A stretch of DNA of 42,984 nt, taken from contig NZ_JABEQH010000027.1 in assembly GCF_014174305.1 (NCBI RefSeq), positions 1 through 42,984 of the forward strand. The letters are read 5' to 3'. The first letter of the stretch is position 1; every line of letters begins with the position of its first letter. This document shows, in pieces, positions 1-11,911 of the stretch. The DNA is from Gluconacetobacter johannae. GTDB taxonomy: Bacteria > Pseudomonadota > Alphaproteobacteria > Acetobacterales > Acetobacteraceae. The translations under genes were made by a program, and so were the position numbers. Under the pieces are notes generated by a model. That model did no database searches and had not been told where the DNA came from. It was given only the letters and a program-made list of their open reading frames with translations.

Positions 1-283
1 CGGGCGGCGGCGGCGGCGGCGGAGGCGGCGCTTCCTCGGGCGGGGCCTTTTCCGGCGGCGTCGGGGCCGGCGGGGCCTCCTGCGGCACGGGCGCCGGCGC
101 CGGCGCGGGCCTGGACGCCGGCTTGTCCGCCTTGTGGGGCATGCCGCCGCTGTCGGAGGTGAATTCCATCTCCACCGTCGGCGGCGGGGGCGGTTCGGGC
201 GGGACGGGCGACGGCAGGCCCAGCAGCACCGCCAGCAGCAGCGCGACATGGGCGCAGCCGGACAGCACGACCGACCGCCGCAT
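1..283 (-). CDS. tolA: TolA-like energy transducer, N-terminal part (cut by window edge)
   Basis: The visible 94 residues begin MRRSVVLSGCAHVALLLAVL, a short cytoplasmic tail followed by one hydrophobic segment (about residues 5-24). A proline/alanine-rich stretch follows and runs off the window as a polyproline run. This is the architecture of TolA/TonB proteins: a membrane anchor that contacts TolQ/TolR and a long periplasmic arm that carries proton-motive-force energy to the outer membrane. It lies 65 bases downstream of tolR in the same direction, the normal tolQ-tolR-tolA order. The start chosen is the ATG at 283. The C-terminal domain is outside the window, so TolA is preferred over a generic TonB only on gene order. 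Confidence 0.8.
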   Translation of the reverse strand, partial: MRRSVVLSGCAHVALLLAVLLGLPSPVPPEPPPPPTVEMEFTSDSGGMPHKADKPASRPAPAPAPVPQEAPPAPTPPEKAPPEEAPPPPPPPPP

Positions 284-348
284 CAGGACAATTTCGGAAC
301 GACGCGGCTGAACCACGACGAGGATGCTCCTACCCGGCGAACGGGAGA

Positions 349-789
349 TCAGGGCGCCGCACCGGCGGGCGGCTGCTGGGCCAGCAGGGCGACATGGGTG
401 AAGCCGCCGGCGGTGATCCGTCCCATCACCTCCATGACCCGCCCGTAATCAATGTGGGAATCCCCGCGCACGAAGATCCGGTGCGCCGAGTCGTTTTCCG
501 CCGCCGCGCGCAACTGGTCCACCAGCTGGTCCGATGACACGGGGTTGTCGCCCAGGTACAGCGCCCCGTCCGACCGGATGGACACGGTGATGGGCTTGCT
601 CTCCGCGTTGACGGGCGCCGCGTCGGTCTTCGGCAGGTCGACATTGACGCCGCTGGTCATCATCGGCGCGGTCACCATGAAGATGATGAGCAGCACCAGC
701 ATGACGTCCACCAGCGGGGTGACGTTGATGTCCGACATGGGACGCCGGCGGCCGCGACGGCCCCCGCCTCCACCGAGCGAAACGCCCAT
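349..789 (-). CDS. tolR: TolR, ExbD/TolR-family biopolymer transport protein
   Basis: This 146-residue inner-membrane protein of the Tol-Pal complex uses the proton gradient, together with TolQ, to drive TolA during cell division and outer-membrane maintenance. It shows the family pattern. A basic glycine-rich N-terminus is followed by SDINVTPLVDVMLVLLIIFM, one transmembrane helix (about residues 22-42) containing the conserved aspartate (LVDVMLVLL) that takes part in proton translocation. A periplasmic domain of about 90 residues ends GGFTHVALLAQQP. Length is normal for TolR. The start ATG at 789 lies 3 bases after the tolQ stop codon, so the two are surely cotranscribed. Confidence 0.95.
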   Translation of the reverse strand: MGVSLGGGGGRRGRRRPMSDINVTPLVDVMLVLLIIFMVTAPMMTSGVNVDLPKTDAAPVNAESKPITVSIRSDGALYLGDNPVSSDQLVDQLRAAAENDSAHRIFVRGDSHIDYGRVMEVMGRITAGGFTHVALLAQQPPAGAAP

Positions 790-792
790 GGC

Positions 793-1512
793 TCAGCCCC
801 TTTCCTCGGACTGGCGGGACAGGATGGCGGCGAATTCGGTGCCGAACCCGCCCAGCCGGTCCTCGAACAGCGCCAGGCTGTTGTTGATGACGTTATAGGC
901 GATCACGGCCGGAATCGCGGTCACAAGGCCGATGGCGGTGGCGAACAGCGCCTCGGAAATGCCGGGGGCGACGACGGCCAGGTTGGTGTTGTGCATCGCC
1001 GCGATGGCCCCGAAGGCGTGCATGATGCCCCACACCGTGCCGAACAGGCCGATGAACGGCGCCACCGGGCCGATGGTGGCCAGGAAGATCATCCAGCGGC
1101 CCAGCCGTTCCATCTCGCGCGTGATGGTGATGGTCATGGCGCGGTCCACGCGCTCCTGCACGCCGCCGCGCGCCAGGTCGACGCCGGCGATCCGCGCCGA
1201 GCGCCGCCATTCGCCCATCGCGGCCCCGAACACCGCCGCCAGCGGATGCAGCGGCTTGGCGCCGTCCGATTCGTACAGGTCGTCCAGGCTGCCGCCCGAC
1301 CAGAACCGGTCCTCGAATTCCGATGCCAGGCGGTTGACGCGCCGCAAGGTCACGATCTTGTCGAAGATGATGCCCCACACGACGATGCTGCTGAGCACCA
1401 GCCCGATCATCACCAGTTTGACGACGATCGCCGCATGAAGGAACAGACTCCAGAGCGACAAACCGCCGGCCGCAGCCGCGCCCAGATTCGCCGCGTTAAC
1501 CGCTTGGTCCAA
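793..1512 (-). CDS. tolQ: TolQ, MotA/TolQ/ExbB proton channel protein (TTG start)
   Basis: This is the inner-membrane motor subunit of the Tol-Pal system, forming a proton channel with TolR. Three hydrophobic segments are visible, near residues 15-45, 135-165 and 175-205. The family core is present in the stretch LATIGPVAPFIGLFGTVWGI, followed by GISEALFATAIGLVTAIPAV. The frame stays open upstream to an ATG at 1626, but that extension is arginine- and proline-rich and unlike TolQ. A TTG at 1512 has a full AGGAGG ribosome binding site 5 bases upstream and gives 239 residues, the usual TolQ length, so I place the start there. The rare TTG start may set a lower translation level. Confidence 0.93.
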   Translation of the reverse strand: MDQAVNAANLGAAAAGGLSLWSLFLHAAIVVKLVMIGLVLSSIVVWGIIFDKIVTLRRVNRLASEFEDRFWSGGSLDDLYESDGAKPLHPLAAVFGAAMGEWRRSARIAGVDLARGGVQERVDRAMTITITREMERLGRWMIFLATIGPVAPFIGLFGTVWGIMHAFGAIAAMHNTNLAVVAPGISEALFATAIGLVTAIPAVIAYNVINNSLALFEDRLGGFGTEFAAILSRQSEERG

Positions 1513-1517
1513 AAACG

Positions 1518-1523
1518 CCTCCT
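1518..1523 (-). promoter_or_regulatory. Ribosome binding site that fixes the tolQ TTG start
   Basis: A perfect AGGAGG on the minus strand lies 5 bases before the TTG at 1510-1512. No comparable site precedes the upstream ATG at 1626. This decides the tolQ start. Confidence 0.8.
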
Positions 1524-1588
1524 GCACCTTCTGCCCGCAACCGCGCGATCGCACGGGGGGCAGTCTGACACTGCACTCCAGTGCGTTC

Positions 1589-1594
1589 CTTATA
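1589..1594 (-). promoter_or_regulatory. Possible -10 element upstream of tolQ
   Basis: TATAAG on the minus strand lies about 77 bases before the tolQ start, in the 159-base gap after ybgC. No good -35 hexamer is visible at the expected distance, so this is only a candidate for an internal tolQRA promoter. Confidence 0.25.
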
Positions 1595-1644
1595 GGCTTC
1601 CGCGGAAAAGCAGAAGCACCCCCCACCGCTGTACCACCATGACA

Positions 1645-1663
1645 GGACGAAGAATTTTCGTCC
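1645..1663 (-). terminator. Hairpin just downstream of ybgC
   Basis: A perfect 7-base inverted repeat (GGACGAA / TTCGTCC, 5-base loop) begins 9 bases after the ybgC stop. There is no following T-run on the minus strand, so it may be an RNA-stabilising hairpin or weak attenuator rather than a true terminator. Confidence 0.35.
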
Positions 1664-1671
1664 GTATCCCC

Positions 1672-2072
1672 TCAGTCCACCAGCCCGCTCAGAAGATCAC
1701 GCCATAAGGGCGGAAATCGGGCAGGCCGCCCGTCGGATACGCGCACGCAGGCCAGCCGAACCTCCAGTTCGGCGCACAGGGTCCCGCCCAGCAGGAAAAG
1801 CTGCTCCAGCCGGCAACTGGCCGACCCCAGTTCGATCAGGCGCGTGGTGACCCTCACCAGGTCGTCCAGGCGCAGCGGCTGGCGGTAGCCGATGCTCGCC
1901 TGGCGCACGACGAAGGCCAGCCCATAGTCCTCCAGCAGCGCCGAGACCGGCTTGCCCAGGCCACGGATCGCCTCGGTCCGCGCGCGTTCGGCGAAGGCGA
2001 GGTAGCGGGCGTGATAGACGACGCCGCCGGTATCGGTGTCCTCGTAATAGACCCGGAAGTCGATGCCATGCC

Positions 2073-2076
<4 letters not shown>
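1672..2076 (-). CDS. ybgC: YbgC-type acyl-CoA thioesterase (hotdog fold)
   Basis: This is a small cytoplasmic thioesterase of the YbgC/4-hydroxybenzoyl-CoA thioesterase family, which hydrolyses acyl-CoA or acyl-ACP and is found next to tol genes throughout Proteobacteria. The N-terminus [20 protein letters not shown] carries the family's catalytic-loop aspartate in [16 protein letters not shown]. The rest reads as one hotdog domain of 134 residues. The start is the ATG at 2076, which overlaps the ruvB stop as ATGA. A longer frame to 2148 would run into ruvB and adds only a low-complexity Ala/Gly/Arg stretch. Translational coupling to ruvB is likely. Confidence 0.92.
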
Positions 2077-3118
<1,042 letters not shown>

Positions 3119-3122
<4 letters not shown>

Positions 3123-3721
3123 CGCGCCAGCTCCCGCAGGCTTTCGCGGATCACGACGTCCAGATCCGCCTTATCGTCCAGCCGGGCCACGATCCGCGCC
3201 ACCACCGGATGGGCCTCGGCCCGCCGGAAGCCCAGGCCCGCCAGCGCCAGCAGCGCGTCGGCCTCGACCCCGCCGCCGGCCGCCTGCACCGGCATCGCGA
3301 TCCCCGGCCCGGTGGGCATCCGCCCCGTCTTGTCACGCAGTTCGGTCAGGATGCGCTCGGCCAGCCGCGCGCCGACGCCGGGCGCGCGGGTCAGGCTGGC
3401 CTTGTCGGCCGAGGCGATCACCGCGCCCAGCTCGCCCGACGACAGGGACGACAGAATGGCCAGCGCCACCTTCGCCCCCACCCCCTGCACCGTCGTCAGC
3501 AGGCGGAACCATTCGCGTTCGGCGCTTTCGGCAAACCCGTACAGCAGGAACGCATCCTCGCGCACCACGGTCTCGATCAACACGCGCACCGTCTCGGGCG
3601 GGCGGGGCAGGACGGACAGCGTGCGCGTCGAGGCCTGGACCAGATAGCCGACGCCATTGACGTCCACGACGCAGCGATCGGCCTCCACCTGGCTGACCTG
3701 GCCCGTCAGATGCGCGATCAT
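3119..3721 (-). CDS. ruvA: RuvA, Holliday junction DNA-binding subunit
   Basis: RuvA tetramers bind the four-way junction and load RuvB. The 200-residue protein begins [20 protein letters not shown], the typical N-terminal OB-fold (domain I). It continues with helix-hairpin-helix repeats around [16 protein letters not shown] and [16 protein letters not shown] (domain II). A flexible alanine/glycine linker leads to the C-terminal RuvB-binding domain III, which starts near [15 protein letters not shown]. Both ends overlap neighbours by 4 bases (ruvC upstream, ruvB downstream). Confidence 0.98.
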
Positions 3722-4224
3722 GCCATGCGCGTCCCGGCCATCACGCGCAGCGCACTGGCGCGGTGATGTGCGTGGCAGATCGCGACCGCCAGCGCGTCCG
3801 AGGCATCGGCGCGGCGGATCGTGGCCCCGGGCAGCAGGCGGCGCACCATCATTCCCACCTGGTCCTTGCTGGCGGCGCCGGTGCCCACCACCGCCCGCTT
3901 CACCGCCATGGCACCGTATTCGGAAACCGCGATTCCGGCCAGCGCCGGCACCAGCAGGGCGACCCCGCGCGCATAGCCCAGCTTCAACGTCGAGGACCCG
4001 TTGCGGTTGACGTAGGTTTCCTCGACCGCCGCCTCGTGCGGGCGGTGGGCCTGCACCAGCGCCAGCAGGGCGTCATGCAGCAGGCGCAGCCGCTCGGGGA
4101 CCGGGCTGTCCCCGTCGGTCGCGATCACCCCATCGGCGACATGGCACAGCCGGTTGCCATCGACATCGACGATGCCCCAGCCCGTGAAGCGCAGGCCCGG
4201 ATCGATGCCCAGCAACCGGACCAT
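3718..4224 (-). CDS. ruvC: RuvC, Holliday junction resolvase
   Basis: RuvC is the endonuclease that cuts junctions symmetrically after RuvAB branch migration. It has 168 residues, close to the E. coli length. The four acidic catalytic residues are recognisable: an Asp in LLGIDPGLRFTGWG near the N-terminus, a Glu in AAVEETYVNRN (about residue 67), and the two aspartates of RRADASDALAVAICH near the C-terminus. The stop overlaps the ruvA start. Its start lies 8 bases after the yebC stop, so yebC may share the transcript. Confidence 0.97.
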   Translation of the reverse strand: MVRLLGIDPGLRFTGWGIVDVDGNRLCHVADGVIATDGDSPVPERLRLLHDALLALVQAHRPHEAAVEETYVNRNGSSTLKLGYARGVALLVPALAGIAVSEYGAMAVKRAVVGTGAASKDQVGMMVRRLLPGATIRRADASDALAVAICHAHHRASALRVMAGTRMA

Positions 4225-4232
4225 GCGCGCGG

Positions 4233-4982
4233 TCAGGCCGAAAGCCTCTCGGCCACGTCGTCGGGCAGGTCGAAATTCGCGTACACCGCCTGCACGTCGT
4301 CATTCTCCTCCAGCACGTCGACCAGCTTCAGCAGGCTGCGTCCCTTGTCCTCGTCCAGGGTGACGACGGTGCCCGGACGCCAGTCCAGCCGGGCGCTGGC
4401 GGGCTCGCCGAAGCGGGCCTCCAGCGCGTCGCGCACGGCGAAGAACGATTCGATGGGGCAGGTGACCTCGTGCGTCTCGGCCGACGATTCGACGTTCTCG
4501 GCCCCGGCCTCGATCGCGGCCTCCAGCATCTCGTCCTCGCTGGCGACGGAAGCCGGATAGGTGACGACGCCCAGCCGGGTGAACATGAAGGACACCGAAT
4601 TGGTCTCGCCCAGCGACCCGCCATGCTTGGAGAACGCGGCCCGCACGTCCGACGCGGTGCGGTTGCGGTTGTCGGTCAGGGCCTCGACGATCACCGCGAC
4701 GCCGGCCGGGCCGTAGCCCTCGTACCGGACTTCGACATAATCGTCGCCCCCGCCGGCGCCGGTCGCCTTCTTGATCGCGCGCTCGACCGTGTCCTTGGGC
4801 ATGTTGACCTCGCGCGCCGCCGAAATCGCGGCGCGCAGGCGCGGGTTGGACGCCGGGTCCGGCAGGCCCGACCGCGCGGCGACCGTGATTTCGCGGATCA
4901 CCTTGGCGAATTGCCTGGCCCGCCGGGCGTCCTGCGCGCCCTTGCGATGCATGATGTTCTTGAACTGGGAATGACCCGCCAT
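4233..4982 (-). CDS. yebC: YebC/PmpR family protein
   Basis: The protein has 249 residues and the full-length family signature: [20 protein letters not shown] at the N-terminus, then [19 protein letters not shown] and [13 protein letters not shown]. The family was named as a DNA-binding regulator (PmpR in Pseudomonas). Recent work links YebC proteins to translation of proline stretches; which applies here cannot be read from sequence. It directly precedes ruvC, as in many proteobacteria. The start ATG at 4982 gives the canonical N-terminus. Confidence 0.96.
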   Translation of the reverse strand: MAGHSQFKNIMHRKGAQDARRARQFAKVIREITVAARSGLPDPASNPRLRAAISAAREVNMPKDTVERAIKKATGAGGGDDYVEVRYEGYGPAGVAVIVEALTDNRNRTASDVRAAFSKHGGSLGETNSVSFMFTRLGVVTYPASVASEDEMLEAAIEAGAENVESSAETHEVTCPIESFFAVRDALEARFGEPASARLDWRPGTVVTLDEDKGRSLLKLVDVLEENDDVQAVYANFDLPDDVAERLSA

Positions 4983-5021
4983 CGTTCGTCTCTAACCTTC
5001 GTCTTCAGTCCAGCCGGGCCG

Positions 5022-7805
<2,784 letters not shown>

Positions 7806-8045
7806 GTAGACCTTCCGGAATGGCGCGGCTCCGCGCCCGTCCGGACACCCGGGCAGGCTGGAACTGTAGGAATGGCATTCTCGCGCGGCATCTCAGATAA
7901 GACCCGCGCCGCCACCGGTCAACCGAAGCCGCCGCCTGCCGGCCGTGGCCCGGCGTGCGAAGGCGCGCACCGGGGCAGCCTTGCAGGACCGGGCAGCCTC
8001 GGCCATGATGCCCCGAGACGCTTTATATCTTAGGGTTTTCAACAC

Positions 8046-8972
8046 ATGCGGCTTTCCAGCCCGGCAGCTTCCTTCGTGGCGGCGGCCCTGCTCGCTCCTG
8101 CGCTTTTCGTCCCTCATGCCCACGCCGCCGCCCCCGCGGCGACGCCGGCCGCCCCCGCCGCCCCCGCGGCCCCGGCCAATCCCAACCCGGTCGTCGCCAC
8201 CGTGAATGGCGAGGAGATCCATCTGGACGACGTGCGCCAGGCCGCCGGCTCGATGCCCGCGCAGCTGCGCCAGCTCCCGCCCAACATGATCTTCCCGATG
8301 CTGCTGAACCAGCTCATCGACCAGAAGGCCATCCAGGCGGCGGCGCTGCGTACGGGCCTGCAGAACCAGCCGGACGTCCAGGCGCAGATGCATGCCGCCG
8401 CCACCAGCGCGCTGCAGAACGCCTACCTGTCGCAGCAGGTCGCCCCGACGCTGACGGATGCGGCGATCCAGGATTATTACAACCAGAACTACGCCAACAA
8501 GAAGCCCGAGACCGAGGTCCACGCCCGCCACATCCTGGTGGCGACCGAGGCCGAGGCGACCGGCATCATCAAGCAGTTGAAGGCCGGGGCCGATTTCGGG
8601 GCGCTGGCCACCAAGCTGTCCACCGACAAGGCGTCGGCCAAGCAGAACGGCGGCGACCTGGGCTGGTTCAAGAAGGGCGACATGCTGCCGGCGTTCTCGG
8701 ACGCGGCCTTCGCCATGAAGCCCCACAGCTTCAGCCAGACCCCGGTTCATTCGCAGTACGGCTGGCACGTGATCGAAGTGCTGGACACCCGTACCGCGGC
8801 CGTGCCCAAGCTGGACGCGGTGCGTGACGAGATCCGCCAGAAGCTGATCCAGCAGGGCGTCCGCCAGGCGGTGGACAAGGCGGTGGCGGGCGTGACGATC
8901 GTGCGTTACGATCCCAGCGGCAAGCCGATCCCGGCCACCCCGCCGGCCCCGGCGACCCCGCCGAAGAAGTAA
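8046..8972 (+). CDS. Periplasmic parvulin-type peptidyl-prolyl isomerase
   Basis: This is an exported PpiC/SurA-family foldase of 308 residues. A Sec signal peptide (about 1-28, ending AHA) is followed by an Ala/Pro-rich linker. A SurA-like helical N-domain comes next (VNGEEIHLDDVRQ to about residue 150), then one parvulin domain from EVHARHILVATEAEA to YGWHVIEVLD (about 158-248). A C-terminal helix and a Pro/Ala/Lys tail complete it. It probably assists folding of outer-membrane or periplasmic proteins, alongside SecA-dependent export encoded next door. With one rotamase domain it resembles the PrsA/PpiC group more than the two-domain SurA. Divergent from secA. Confidence 0.9.
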   Translation: MRLSSPAASFVAAALLAPALFVPHAHAAAPAATPAAPAAPAAPANPNPVVATVNGEEIHLDDVRQAAGSMPAQLRQLPPNMIFPMLLNQLIDQKAIQAAALRTGLQNQPDVQAQMHAAATSALQNAYLSQQVAPTLTDAAIQDYYNQNYANKKPETEVHARHILVATEAEATGIIKQLKAGADFGALATKLSTDKASAKQNGGDLGWFKKGDMLPAFSDAAFAMKPHSFSQTPVHSQYGWHVIEVLDTRTAAVPKLDAVRDEIRQKLIQQGVRQAVDKAVAGVTIVRYDPSGKPIPATPPAPATPPKK

Positions 8973-8999
8973 GGCGGGCGGCCCAGGCCGTCCCCGCCG

Positions 9000-9023
9000 C
9001 CCGGCCCCCTCACCGGGGCCGGG
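9000..9023 (+). terminator. GC-rich hairpin between the PPIase gene and argJ
   Basis: A perfect 9-base stem (CCCGGCCCC / GGGGCCGGG) with a 6-base loop lies 27 bases after the PPIase stop. It lacks a T-run, so termination would be inefficient or factor-dependent. Confidence 0.4.
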
Positions 9024-9065
9024 TCACGACCGCCCCGCAGCCGCGCAGGACAGAAGACCGGACCG

Positions 9066-10301
9066 ATGGCAGCCCCCCTTCCCGTATCCCCTCTCGCCCG
9101 GCCGATGCCGGCATTGGCGCCGGTGGCCGGCGTCCGGTTCGGCGCGACCGCCGCCGGCATCCGCTATACGGGGCGGACCGACCTGGTCATGGCCGAATTC
9201 GCGCCCGGCACCACGGTCGCGGGGGTCTTCACCCGCAGCAAATGCCCCGGCGCCCCGGTCGACTGGTGCCGCGCCGCCCTGCCGCAGGGCGTCGCCCGCG
9301 CGCTGGTGGTCAATGCGGGCAACGCCAACGTCTTCACCGGCCGCGCCGGGTTCGAGGCCACGCAGGCCAACGCCGCCGACGCCGCCCGCCTGGTCGGCTG
9401 CGCCGCCAGCCAGGTCTTCCTGGCCTCGACCGGCGTGATCGGCGAGGTCCTGCCCTACCAGAAGATCACCGCCGCCCTGCCCGGCCTGTACGCCACCCTG
9501 TCCGACGACGGCTGGGCGGATGCCGCGCGCGGCATCATGACCACCGACACCTTCCCCAAGGGCGCGGTGCGCGAGACCACCATCGGCGGCGCCCCCGTGC
9601 GGATCCAGGGCATCGCCAAGGGCAGCGGCATGGTGGCCCCCGACATGGCGACCATGCTGTGCTTCGTCGCGACCGACGCCGCCTTGCCCGCCCCGGTCCT
9701 GCAGGCGCTGCTGTCGGCCGGCGCCAGCAGGAGCTTCAACCGCACGACGGTCGATTCCGATACCTCGACCTCGGACATGGTGCTGCTGTTCGCCACCGGG
9801 CAGGCCGGCAATCCGCCCATCGCCGCCGAAACCGACCCCGCCCTGGCCGATTTCGCCGAGGCCCTCGATTCCCTGCTGCTGGAACTGGCGCTGCTGGTAG
9901 TCCGCGACGGCGAGGGCGCCACCAAGCTGATCCGCATCCAGGTCACCGGCGCCACGTCCGACGAGTCCGCCCACCGGGTGGCGCTGGCCGTCGCGAACTC
10001 GCCGCTGGTCAAGACCGCGATCGCCGGCGAGGACGCCAACTGGGGCCGCGTCGTCATGGCCGTGGGCAAGAGCGGCGAGCCCGCCAACCGCGACACGCTG
10101 TCCATCGCGATGGGCGGCGTCTGGATCGCGCGCAACGGCACCGTGGTGGCCGGGTATGACGAAACGCCGGTCGTCGCCCACATGAAGGGGCAGGAAATCG
10201 ACATCGACATCGACCTGGGCCTGGGCAACGGCGCCAGCACCGCCTGGAGCTGCGACCTGACCCACGGCTATATCGACATCAACGGATCCTACCGGAGCTG
10301 A
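9066..10301 (+). CDS. argJ: ArgJ, glutamate N-acetyltransferase / ornithine acetyltransferase
   Basis: ArgJ transfers the acetyl group of N-acetylornithine to glutamate, closing the cyclic arginine pathway; some members also use acetyl-CoA. It has 411 residues. The self-cleavage site is visible in KGSGMVAPDMATML: cleavage before the Thr at about residue 196 would give alpha and beta chains with that Thr as the nucleophile. Other family blocks are NAGNANVFTGRAG, TSTSDMVLLFATG and ANWGRVVMAVGKSG, with the normal C-terminus DINGSYRS. The gene is followed by an unrelated RDD gene, so there is no arginine operon here. Confidence 0.97.
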   Translation: MAAPLPVSPLARPMPALAPVAGVRFGATAAGIRYTGRTDLVMAEFAPGTTVAGVFTRSKCPGAPVDWCRAALPQGVARALVVNAGNANVFTGRAGFEATQANAADAARLVGCAASQVFLASTGVIGEVLPYQKITAALPGLYATLSDDGWADAARGIMTTDTFPKGAVRETTIGGAPVRIQGIAKGSGMVAPDMATMLCFVATDAALPAPVLQALLSAGASRSFNRTTVDSDTSTSDMVLLFATGQAGNPPIAAETDPALADFAEALDSLLLELALLVVRDGEGATKLIRIQVTGATSDESAHRVALAVANSPLVKTAIAGEDANWGRVVMAVGKSGEPANRDTLSIAMGGVWIARNGTVVAGYDETPVVAHMKGQEIDIDIDLGLGNGASTAWSCDLTHGYIDINGSYRS

Positions 10302-10350
10302 CCGCCGCCCCCGGCCCAGTTCCCCACGATCCCTGCCAAGGACGCCCACC

Positions 10351-10968
10351 ATGTCCGTCAAGCCTTTTGGGTCCGATACGCCTTTTGGCACCAGCCCGTT
10401 CGGCCGCGTCCCGCCCCGCCATGTCTGGGTCTATGCCGGTTTCTGGTTCCGCGTCCTGGCCTGGTGGGTCGATACGATGGTCGTCTGCGTCCTCGGCTGG
10501 GCCGTCAGCCTCGCGGTCGCGCCCAGCCTGTCCATCACCATCCTCGACAGCGGAACAGGCGGCGGGCTGGGCGGCGGCAAGTACCAGATCGCCGACATCG
10601 TGCCCGCCGACTATTCCTATTCGTACAACATGCTCCAGCCGACATGGCATGGCAGCGGCCTGTACGAAGCCCTGCAATTCGTGTTGCCGGCGCTATATTT
10701 CATCCTGTTCGAATCCTCGCGCCTGCAGGCCACGCCGGGCAAGCTGCTGTGCCGCATGCGCGTCACCGACGTGCAGGGCGCGCGCATCGGCGTCCGCCGC
10801 GCCGCCGGCCGGTATTTCGGCAAGTTCCTGTCCCTGCTGCTGTGCGGCTTCGGCTTCCTGATGGTCATGTGGACGTCGCGCAAGCAGGGGCTGCATGACC
10901 TGCTGGCCGGCACCTGCGTGATCCGCCGGCAGGAGGAGGCCCTGCTCACCTTTACCCCGCCGGGCTGA
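10351..10968 (+). CDS. RDD-family membrane protein
   Basis: This 205-residue protein has a hydrophilic N-terminus containing PFG repeats and two or three hydrophobic segments. The RDD hallmark is present: an arginine and aspartate in the first helix (FWFRVLAWWVDTMVV), with the second half reading TPGKLLCRMRVTDVQGARIG and ending QGLHDLLAGTCVIRR. RDD proteins are inner-membrane proteins of mostly unknown role; some have been linked to Na+/H+ exchange or other transport. Function cannot be assigned. It starts 50 bases after argJ and ends 21 bases before thiM, which may place the three genes on one transcript. Confidence 0.85.
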   Translation: MSVKPFGSDTPFGTSPFGRVPPRHVWVYAGFWFRVLAWWVDTMVVCVLGWAVSLAVAPSLSITILDSGTGGGLGGGKYQIADIVPADYSYSYNMLQPTWHGSGLYEALQFVLPALYFILFESSRLQATPGKLLCRMRVTDVQGARIGVRRAAGRYFGKFLSLLLCGFGFLMVMWTSRKQGLHDLLAGTCVIRRQEEALLTFTPPG

Positions 10969-10989
10969 CCCGGCGCGGAGGGAGGTTCC

Positions 10990-11832
10990 ATGTCCCCGCC
11001 CGCCCCGTTCACCTCCGCTGCCGTCGCCGACACGCTGGAACGCATCCGCGCGCGCACGCCGCTGGTCCACAACATCACCAACATCGTCGTGGCCAACAGC
11101 ACCGCCAACGCCCTGCTGGCGATCGGCGCCTCGCCCGCGATGGTCGAGGCCGAGGACGAAGTCGCGCAACTGGTGCCCCTGGCCGCCGCCCTGGTGGTCA
11201 ATGTCGGCACGCTGACCGTGCCGCAGGCCGCCGCCATCGCGCGGGCCACCCACGCGGCGCGCCTGTCGGGCACGCCCTGGATCCTCGACCCGGTCGCGGT
11301 CGGGGTGCTGGATTTCCGCTCGCGCGTCGCGCTGGACTGCCTGGCCGACGCCCCCCGGGCCATTCGCGGCAATGCGTCCGAAATCATGGCGCTGGCGCAT
11401 CTGCGCGGGGCCGGCGGCGACGCCCCGCCGCCGGGGCGCGGCGTCGATTCGCTGTCCGGCGCGGCCGAGGCCCTGCCGGCCGCCCGCAGCCTGGCCCGCG
11501 CCACCGGGGCCTGCGTCGCCGTCAGCGGGGCCACCGACCACATCACCGACGGTCCACGGGTCGCCACGGTGGCCAACGGCCATCCGATGATGACCCGCGT
11601 CACCGGGCTGGGCTGCACGGCCACCGCCATCGCCGGCGCCTGCCTGGCGGTGGGGGACGACGCCATGGCCGCCTGCGCCCATGCCATGGTCCTGATCGGC
11701 CTGGCCGGCGAACTGGCCGCCCGCATCGCGCCGGGGCCGGGCAGCCTCCAGGTGGCGATCCTGGACATGCTGTACCGGCTGGACAGGCAGGCGGTGATGG
11801 AACACGCCCGGATCGCCCCCCTCGAACCCTGA
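10990..11832 (+). CDS. thiM: ThiM, hydroxyethylthiazole kinase
   Basis: ThiM phosphorylates 4-methyl-5-(2-hydroxyethyl)thiazole, letting the cell salvage the thiazole half of thiamine. The 280-residue protein shows the family blocks in order. These are TPLVHNITNIVVANSTANALLAIGASPAMV near the N-terminus (given here only as a landmark, residues 18-47), PWILDPVAVGVLDFR, IRGNASEIMALA, and the anion-hole/catalytic loop VTGLGCTATAIAGACLA. A strong ribosome binding site (GGAGG) precedes the ATG. No thiE or other thiamine gene, and no obvious TPP riboswitch, lies next to it. Confidence 0.93.
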   Translation: MSPPAPFTSAAVADTLERIRARTPLVHNITNIVVANSTANALLAIGASPAMVEAEDEVAQLVPLAAALVVNVGTLTVPQAAAIARATHAARLSGTPWILDPVAVGVLDFRSRVALDCLADAPRAIRGNASEIMALAHLRGAGGDAPPPGRGVDSLSGAAEALPAARSLARATGACVAVSGATDHITDGPRVATVANGHPMMTRVTGLGCTATAIAGACLAVGDDAMAACAHAMVLIGLAGELAARIAPGPGSLQVAILDMLYRLDRQAVMEHARIAPLEP

Positions 11833-11863
11833 TCCGGTTTTCCCTATACAGGATATCCCTGCC

Positions 11864-11880
11864 CGGTCCGCGACGGACCG
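11864..11880 (+). terminator. Hairpin downstream of thiM
   Basis: A 7-base perfect stem (CGGTCCG / CGGACCG, loop CGA) lies 31 bases after thiM and is followed by TTCCCTC. It may separate thiM from the mscS gene; the pyrimidine tail is weak. Confidence 0.4.
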
Positions 11881-11911
11881 TTCCCTCGGCAACAGGAGGC
11901 ACTCAACAGGC

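Noticed and set aside
1-120. GGC/GCC triplet run at the left edge as a simple repeat
   Set aside because: It is the polyproline-coding part of tolA in its correct frame, not an independent repeat.
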